Below, piece by piece: positions 59,520 to 64,000 of a stretch of 64,000 nucleotides of DNA. Below the pieces are notes generated by a model. The model was not told the DNA's origin and searched no databases. It worked only from the letters and a program-made list of their open reading frames with translations. This DNA is from Snodgrassella alvi wkB2. GTDB taxonomy: Bacteria; Pseudomonadota; Gammaproteobacteria; Burkholderiales; Neisseriaceae. The translations under genes and the position numbers were made by a program. The stretch spans positions 1,266,894 to 1,330,893 of the forward strand of contig NZ_CP007446.1 in the NCBI RefSeq assembly GCF_000600005.1, written 5' to 3'. Every line of letters starts with the position of its first letter. Within the stretch, counting starts at the first letter, position 1.

Positions 59520-60410
59520 TCAACCAAGCCGAGTTTTATTTTCTTGCACTAAATTACTCAGAAAATCAGCTACCACTCTTATTCTTCCGGAGTTAGTAAG
59601 GTCGGATTGGATGACTAGCCAAATGGGTTGATTGCAGCCAATATCGTTGCGAACACAAATCAGATTTTTGGTTAAGGCAATAAAATTCGGTAAGACACCC
59701 ATTCCGATACCTGCTTCAACTGCACTGATATGTGCAGACATGCTGCCGGCTGTCAGACAACAGGTTTTGCCACGGCTGTTTTTTTCTATCCACTTTGCTG
59801 CCGGCAAGTTCTGGTGTGTTTCCGGCCAGCCGATAAAATCAGCGTTTTTTAATATTGTTTCTTCGTTATTTAGCGGTTTGCGCTGCAAATAGCTTTCAGA
59901 AGCATACAAACCAAAACCAAGCTCGCCTAAACGGCGGATGGTTACTTTACCCTGCTCTGGGCGAACCAGCCGCAAGGCCATATCAGCATATCTTCTTTGC
60001 AGATTGATAGTTGATACTCCAGTAACCAGTTCCAGGGTTAAATCAGGATGTGCTGAGTATAGCTTGGGTAAAGCCGGAATAATAAGATGATCAGCCAGCC
60101 CCTGAGCCGTAGCCAAACGCACGTGCCCGCTGACACTGGCATTGACTCCGGTAGCCATGGCATCAAACGCGTGTCCGGCCTGTTCCAGTATTTCTGCCTG
60201 CGAAACGAGTATTCTGCCTTCATCTGTTAGCTTATAACCTTGCTGATCGCGGATAAATAACCTATATCCCAGCACTTCTTCCATACGTTCCAGACGGCGG
60301 TAAGTTGTAGCAATGCCAAGTTTTAATGTCTTTGCAGCACCACTCAATGTGCCTTCACGTACGATTGCCAGAAATACTTTAGTATCATCCCAGCATAGTT
60401 TTTTGTTCAT
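59520..60410 (-). CDS. LysR-family transcriptional regulator
   Basis: The 296-residue regulator begins with the winged helix-turn-helix (WDDTKVFLAIVREGTLSGAA, then LGIATTYRRLERMEEVLGY), followed by a ligand-binding domain (SGHVRLATAQGLADHLI and later VEAGIGMGVLP). It reads away from the MFS exporter gene with a 240-base gap, the usual arrangement for a LysR regulator controlling its divergent neighbour. The inducer is unknown. Confidence 0.88.
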   Translation of the reverse strand: MNKKLCWDDTKVFLAIVREGTLSGAAKTLKLGIATTYRRLERMEEVLGYRLFIRDQQGYKLTDEGRILVSQAEILEQAGHAFDAMATGVNASVSGHVRLATAQGLADHLIIPALPKLYSAHPDLTLELVTGVSTINLQRRYADMALRLVRPEQGKVTIRRLGELGFGLYASESYLQRKPLNNEETILKNADFIGWPETHQNLPAAKWIEKNSRGKTCCLTAGSMSAHISAVEAGIGMGVLPNFIALTKNLICVRNDIGCNQPIWLVIQSDLTNSGRIRVVADFLSNLVQENKTRLG

Positions 60411-60652
60411 ATTTGATTTCCGATTCTGGAAAACCAGTTACCAGATTTAGCTATATATCTGTCTATTTTCGCAAAGTATACTGAATTAACGCTGCTTTCA
60501 CCAAGCTGATAACTATGTTTAAAAGCAGATTTATAACAACTCAATACAATTTGTTTTCAGCCGGATGTGAACAACTGCCGAATTTTTAGGTTTGTATATC
60601 AGGCCGAACTCTATCTGTTTGAAAAATTGATTGCAAAAGAGGAAATGATTTA

Positions 60653-61837
60653 GTGAATAATTCAGAAAATAAGACACAATGGCGTAACTGGATGGCTGTT
60701 TGCATGCTTGCAATAGCGTCATTTATTGTGGTGAGTACCGAACTGGCACCGATTGGTATGTTATCCGCTATAGCCTCATCTATGGGACAAAACAGCGGTA
60801 CTACCGGTTTGGTTGTTACTCTGTATGCATGGCTGGGAGCTGTTTCTGCTCTTGTTTCAGTTACCACATTCAGCCATCTGCCTCGTAAACCAGTAGTAAT
60901 TGTATTAATGTTGCTGATGGCTGCATCGAATGGTATTGCAGCTATTAGTGAACATTTTTCTTTACTTTTAATCGCTCGTTTGTGCGGTGCAGCTGCGCAT
61001 GGTGCATTCTGGGCGATGGCGGGCACTATGGGGGCGCAACTGGTATCAGACAAATATACCGGCAGAGCCACAGCAATTATATTCAGCGGTGTTTCAATAG
61101 CCAGTATACTCGGTGTTCCCCTTATTAACTGGATTAGCAGCACCATTGGCTGGCGTTTATCATTTTTATTACTGAGCGTATTAGCCATAATGACCGCAAT
61201 TATTCTGGCTTTTACCCTGCCGGCTGTATCCGGTACTTCCCGAATGGGGAGAAAACAATTTTCAGCAGTTCTTCAGATTAAGCAGTTACGCCAAGTTTAT
61301 CTGATTGCTACTGCTGCCATCATCGCCCATTTTGCTGCTTTTACCTATATTGAAGTATTTATGGCCGCAGAAATGGCTATTTCTGCCAACTGGATTGCGG
61401 TTTGTCTGTTTGTATTCGGTATAGCCGGTGTAGCTGGTAATCTGTTATGTGGTCTGTTTATAGACAGATATCTGAAAAATATACTTGGTGCAGGCTTAGT
61501 ACTGATTTGTGGCAGTCTGATTCTACTGAGTGCAATCTTGTCACATAATCCAATCATACTGATGGTATTGGTGTTTGCGTGGGGTTTGGGTGTAGCCATA
61601 TTATTTGTTGGTATTCAGGCATGGGTAATCAGGCTGGCAGGAAGTGATAACGCTTTACCCGCCTCTGCTATTTATGCAGCTATTTTTAATGGAGCCGTAG
61701 GCATTGGGGCGATTATCGGAGCGGGAATTATTGATTTCGGCAATATGAAAATGCTTTATTTAATTGCCTCTTTGATCAATTTATTCAGCCTGTTACAATT
61801 ACTAATCAGCAAAACGATGCATAAGTCGGCTCAGTGA
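60653..61837 (+). CDS. MFS efflux transporter (sugar/drug exporter type)
   Basis: The 394-residue protein has twelve hydrophobic helices of the DHA1/SotB-like class. WMAVCMLAIASFIVVSTELAPIGMLSAIA (core FIVVSTELAPIGML) opens helix 1, and LGVPLINWISSTIGWRLSFL marks helix 5-6. Members export sugars, arabinose-like compounds or drugs. The start is a GTG with GAGGA nine bases upstream. It is divergent from the LysR gene, its likely regulator. A hairpin terminator follows. Confidence 0.87.
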   Translation: MNNSENKTQWRNWMAVCMLAIASFIVVSTELAPIGMLSAIASSMGQNSGTTGLVVTLYAWLGAVSALVSVTTFSHLPRKPVVIVLMLLMAASNGIAAISEHFSLLLIARLCGAAAHGAFWAMAGTMGAQLVSDKYTGRATAIIFSGVSIASILGVPLINWISSTIGWRLSFLLLSVLAIMTAIILAFTLPAVSGTSRMGRKQFSAVLQIKQLRQVYLIATAAIIAHFAAFTYIEVFMAAEMAISANWIAVCLFVFGIAGVAGNLLCGLFIDRYLKNILGAGLVLICGSLILLSAILSHNPIILMVLVFAWGLGVAILFVGIQAWVIRLAGSDNALPASAIYAAIFNGAVGIGAIIGAGIIDFGNMKMLYLIASLINLFSLLQLLISKTMHKSAQ

Positions 61838-61942
61838 AACCAATATATGTACTTATACATTTTTATATCTAATGCCGCCAATTCAGAAGAATTTAAACTG
61901 TAGCCAGTTTGTCTGATTTAAAAGAAATATAAATTCAAATCA

Positions 61943-61966
61943 AAGGCCGCTGAAATAAGCGGCCTT
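61943..61966 (+). terminator. MFS exporter terminator
   Basis: AAGGCCGCT and its exact complement make a nine-base stem with a six-base loop, then an AT-rich tail containing TTTTT. The remaining 150 bases before the next gene show nothing further. Confidence 0.75.
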
Positions 61967-62122
61967 ATGCACATTTTTCAGAATTAATCCTGAAACTTTT
62001 TCTTGATTGCAGATATTTCAGATTTTTATAATCACTCATTATATAAATTTAAATATCCACTAATAAAAATAGTTTATCCTTTTTACGGATAAGTAAATAC
62101 CAATATAAAGGAAATTTGTAAT

Positions 62123-62764
62123 ATGGATATCTTATCAGTGCTCAAAATTATCCCTAAGAGCTTTATTCAAGAGTTTTTCAATGATCAATTCATCCCTTCA
62201 GAAGAAGATATGATAAAAATTTCAAAGTATTTAATAGAAAAAAGAAAAGAGTTAAAAAATAAAAATGCTAGTATTATGGAACAAAAACTTACACTATTTA
62301 CAATACCCTATTTAAAATACCTTGAGCTAAGCCAAATAGATAATTGGCAACAAAAGTATTGTGAAGATATTAATTTATTATTTGATCTATATATTGCACA
62401 AGGTAGCTGGCATAAAGGTATAAGAAGAATTATATGGAATGAAAGCGAATTAACTTATTACTATTTTAATTCACTTTCGATCAATGACAAAACAAATACT
62501 CAAAAGGAAGTATTATCAGCCAATAAATGGCCTTCTTACCTTTTTTGGAGTTCATTCATAATATCAATATTAATAGGACTAATTCTTTTTATCTTTAATA
62601 ATTTTTTTGAAAAAATTGTAATTTATTTTTTAATGGTACCATTTATATTAACAACATTTCTTTGTGCACTGATAAAGTATAGAGATACTGTTGTTGTATC
62701 TGCTACAAACCGAATCATAAATAAATATCCTGATTTAATTCGAACAACTAAGGATAATTCCTAA
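62123..62764 (+). CDS. hypothetical protein with two C-terminal membrane helices
   Basis: The 213-residue product has a charged helical N-terminal two thirds and two hydrophobic helices (about 137-157 and 161-182) before a short cytoplasmic-looking tail. I recognise no family. AAGGAAA lies before the ATG. Codon use is very AT-rich, like the 44-48 kb array. Its stop codon is inside the perfect hairpin that follows. Confidence 0.65.
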   Translation: MDILSVLKIIPKSFIQEFFNDQFIPSEEDMIKISKYLIEKRKELKNKNASIMEQKLTLFTIPYLKYLELSQIDNWQQKYCEDINLLFDLYIAQGSWHKGIRRIIWNESELTYYYFNSLSINDKTNTQKEVLSANKWPSYLFWSSFIISILIGLILFIFNNFFEKIVIYFLMVPFILTTFLCALIKYRDTVVVSATNRIINKYPDLIRTTKDNS

Positions 62765-62796
62765 ATAAAACCGCTCGTAGGAGCGGTTTTATTTAG
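62761..62796. terminator. perfect bidirectional terminator
   Basis: CTAAATAAAACCGCTC and its exact complement form a 16-base stem with a four-base loop. It serves the converging hypothetical and CsbD-like genes. Confidence 0.88.
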
Positions 62797-62804
62797 TTTA
62801 CAAA

Positions 62805-62999
62805 TTAATCCTGAAATTTTTTCTTGATTGAATCTACTGCGCCATCTATAGCATTAGCCACATCATGCACAGCTTCTTTCACACCGCCAACGGCCTTATC
62901 AACCATTCCTTCAGACTGTGTTTTAGTATCACCCACTACTTTACCCACGTTCTGTTTTACTTCGCCTTTGGCTTTATCTACAAATCCGTTATCGCTCAT
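62805..62999 (-). CDS. CsbD-like small stress protein
   Basis: The 64-residue hydrophilic protein has the CsbD pattern: VDKAKGEVKQNVGKVVGD followed by a second, similar amphipathic block (VDKAVGGVKEAVHDVANAID) and a basic end. Such proteins are induced in general stress; the molecular role is unknown. The frame opens four codons earlier, but GGAG lies six bases before the ATG at 62999. Confidence 0.8.
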   Translation of the reverse strand: MSDNGFVDKAKGEVKQNVGKVVGDTKTQSEGMVDKAVGGVKEAVHDVANAIDGAVDSIKKKFQD

Positions 63000-63011
63000 A
63001 ACCATCTCCAT

Positions 63012-63427
63012 TCTGTATGTCTACTGCAAGCAACAGTATTCAATTAAACACAAGTAAATTCTTATCCTTCAAGAATTTATCTTAGAGAGACAATTAGCGG
63101 TAAGCAATGGAAAACGCCAATTTTTGCAGCTAATTACATATAAAAATAATTAATTGGCAAATCATGTAGTTAATTAACTCAATATCAATTTATTTATAAT
63201 TTTCTTTATCTATCAATAAAAATCCATCTGGCTAAATATACAGCTGGAGATAATTATGAATTTTATGATATTAAGTTTAATTTTTGTTATTATTAGTTAA
63301 ATTGTAAATTAATAAATTTGTTCCTTTTTCGACAAAGTTAAAAATTTCATTATATTTGATTACTATCAGGCAGTATTACTAACAGTATACAAATTAATTG
63401 CTTAGCTATAAATAAATAGGACTAGTA
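63012..63427. other. AT-rich intergenic region with a possible 14-residue peptide gene
   Basis: Mostly AT-rich DNA without a normal gene. One tiny frame at 63256-63300 has GGAG six bases before its ATG and encodes MNFMILSLIFVIIS, a purely hydrophobic peptide. It could be a small membrane peptide or chance. The TPR-like gene starts at the right edge. Confidence 0.35.
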
Positions 63428-64000
63428 ATGGAAGAAAAAGATATAGATCAACAAATCGAAGAATTAAATAAAATTACCCGTGAAGATGGTAAGGAAACTT
63501 ATGCTCAAGCTCAGTTTAATTTAGCATGTATATATCATAAAATAAAACAAGATGATAAGGCTGAAGCCATTCTTTTAAATCTCACCAGAGAAAACAATCC
63601 TTATATTTATGCTCGAGCTCAATTGAGTTTAGAAGATATATATAATAATATAAAACAGTATGATAAGGCTGAAACCGTTCTTTTAAATATTACCAGAGAA
63701 GACAATCCTGATATTTATGCTCGAGCTCAATTGAGTTTAGGAAATAAATATCATAATATAAAACAAGATGATAAGGCTGTAGCAGTTCTTTTAAATATCA
63801 CTAGAGAAGACAATCCTAATATTTATGCTCGAGCTCAGTTTAATTTAGGAAATATATATCTTAATATAAAACAATATGATAAGGCTGAAGCTGTTTTTTT
63901 AAATATCACTAGAGAAGAGAATCCTGATATTTATGTTCGAGCTCAGTTTAATTTAGGAAATATATATCTTAATATAAAACACAATTATGATAAGGCTGAA
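63428..64000 (+). CDS. TPR-like repeat protein, 3' end outside the window
   Basis: The frame begins with AGGA six bases before the ATG and runs past the window end; 191 codons are visible. After MEEKDIDQQIEELNKITRED come repeats of 36 residues (108 bases), each with A(R/Q)AQ(L/F)(S/N)L, Y-x-x-I-K-Q-x-DKAE and LLNITRE. They fit alpha-alpha solenoid repeats of the TPR/Sel1 type. Successive repeats are nearly identical in DNA (the GCTCGAGCTC word recurs every 108 bases), showing recent expansion. Function and total length are unknown. Confidence 0.75.
   Translation, partial: MEEKDIDQQIEELNKITREDGKETYAQAQFNLACIYHKIKQDDKAEAILLNLTRENNPYIYARAQLSLEDIYNNIKQYDKAETVLLNITREDNPDIYARAQLSLGNKYHNIKQDDKAVAVLLNITREDNPNIYARAQFNLGNIYLNIKQYDKAEAVFLNITREENPDIYVRAQFNLGNIYLNIKHNYDKAE

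Overview
The window looks like chromosome from a Neisseriaceae bacterium, most like the bee-gut symbiont Snodgrassella. This rests on recalled gene content and protein style, not on a search. Supporting points are moderately AT-rich DNA, betaproteobacterial housekeeping genes (hupB-lon, scpB-rluB, ptsN-hprK-rapZ, ilvB-ilvH-ilvC, guaA, smpB), an aspartate/alanine exchange system, and a terminator palindrome at 19475-19506. Both arms of that palindrome carry AGGCTGCCTGAA, the DNA-uptake-sequence dialect described for Simonsiella, a Neisseriaceae relative.

Layout. 1-28 kb is mostly ordinary core genome: a MORN-type protein, an aldehyde dehydrogenase, PpiD, HU, Lon, EttA, DedA, MutL, a YdgA-like protein, a SpoU methylase, DusC, a PAS protein paired with a leaderless PhnD-like binding protein, RluB, ScpB, YlqF, RapZ, HprK, PtsN, UbiA, SixA, a YkvA protein, a glutamine amidotransferase, and the AspT/AspD antiporter-decarboxylase pair. 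28.1-29.0 kb is AT-rich non-coding DNA. 29-37 kb is one leftward operon: periplasmic adaptor, RbbA-type fused ABC protein, ABC-2 permease, NodT-type outer-membrane lipoprotein and patatin lipoprotein. 37.3-43.9 kb holds a DAHP-synthase-like protein that has lost its catalytic motifs, the ilvBHC branched-chain amino acid genes, an MHS-family transporter and smpB.

44.2-48.8 kb is very AT-rich accessory DNA: a small lipoprotein, four tandem diverged copies of a two-helix membrane protein with their flanks duplicated, and a DUF2806-type protein. guaA follows. Directly after guaA is a more GC-rich island (50.5-59.4 kb) with an AlpA-like remnant, a frameshifted XRE regulator, and a type I restriction-modification operon encoding two different methyltransferase subunits (hsdM1-hsdM2-hsdS-hsdR), ending near a RadC-like gene. 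59.5-64 kb has a LysR regulator divergent from an MFS exporter, a hypothetical membrane protein, a CsbD-like protein, and the start of a protein built of 36-residue TPR-like repeats that runs off the window.

The best candidates for unusual biology are the two-methyltransferase type I system with its broken regulator, the tandem membrane-protein array whose copies differ by clean loss or gain of a lipoprotein gene, the catalytically degenerate DAHP synthase paralogue, and the cytoplasmic PAS/PhnD pair. No rRNA, tRNA, CRISPR array or intact insertion sequence was seen.
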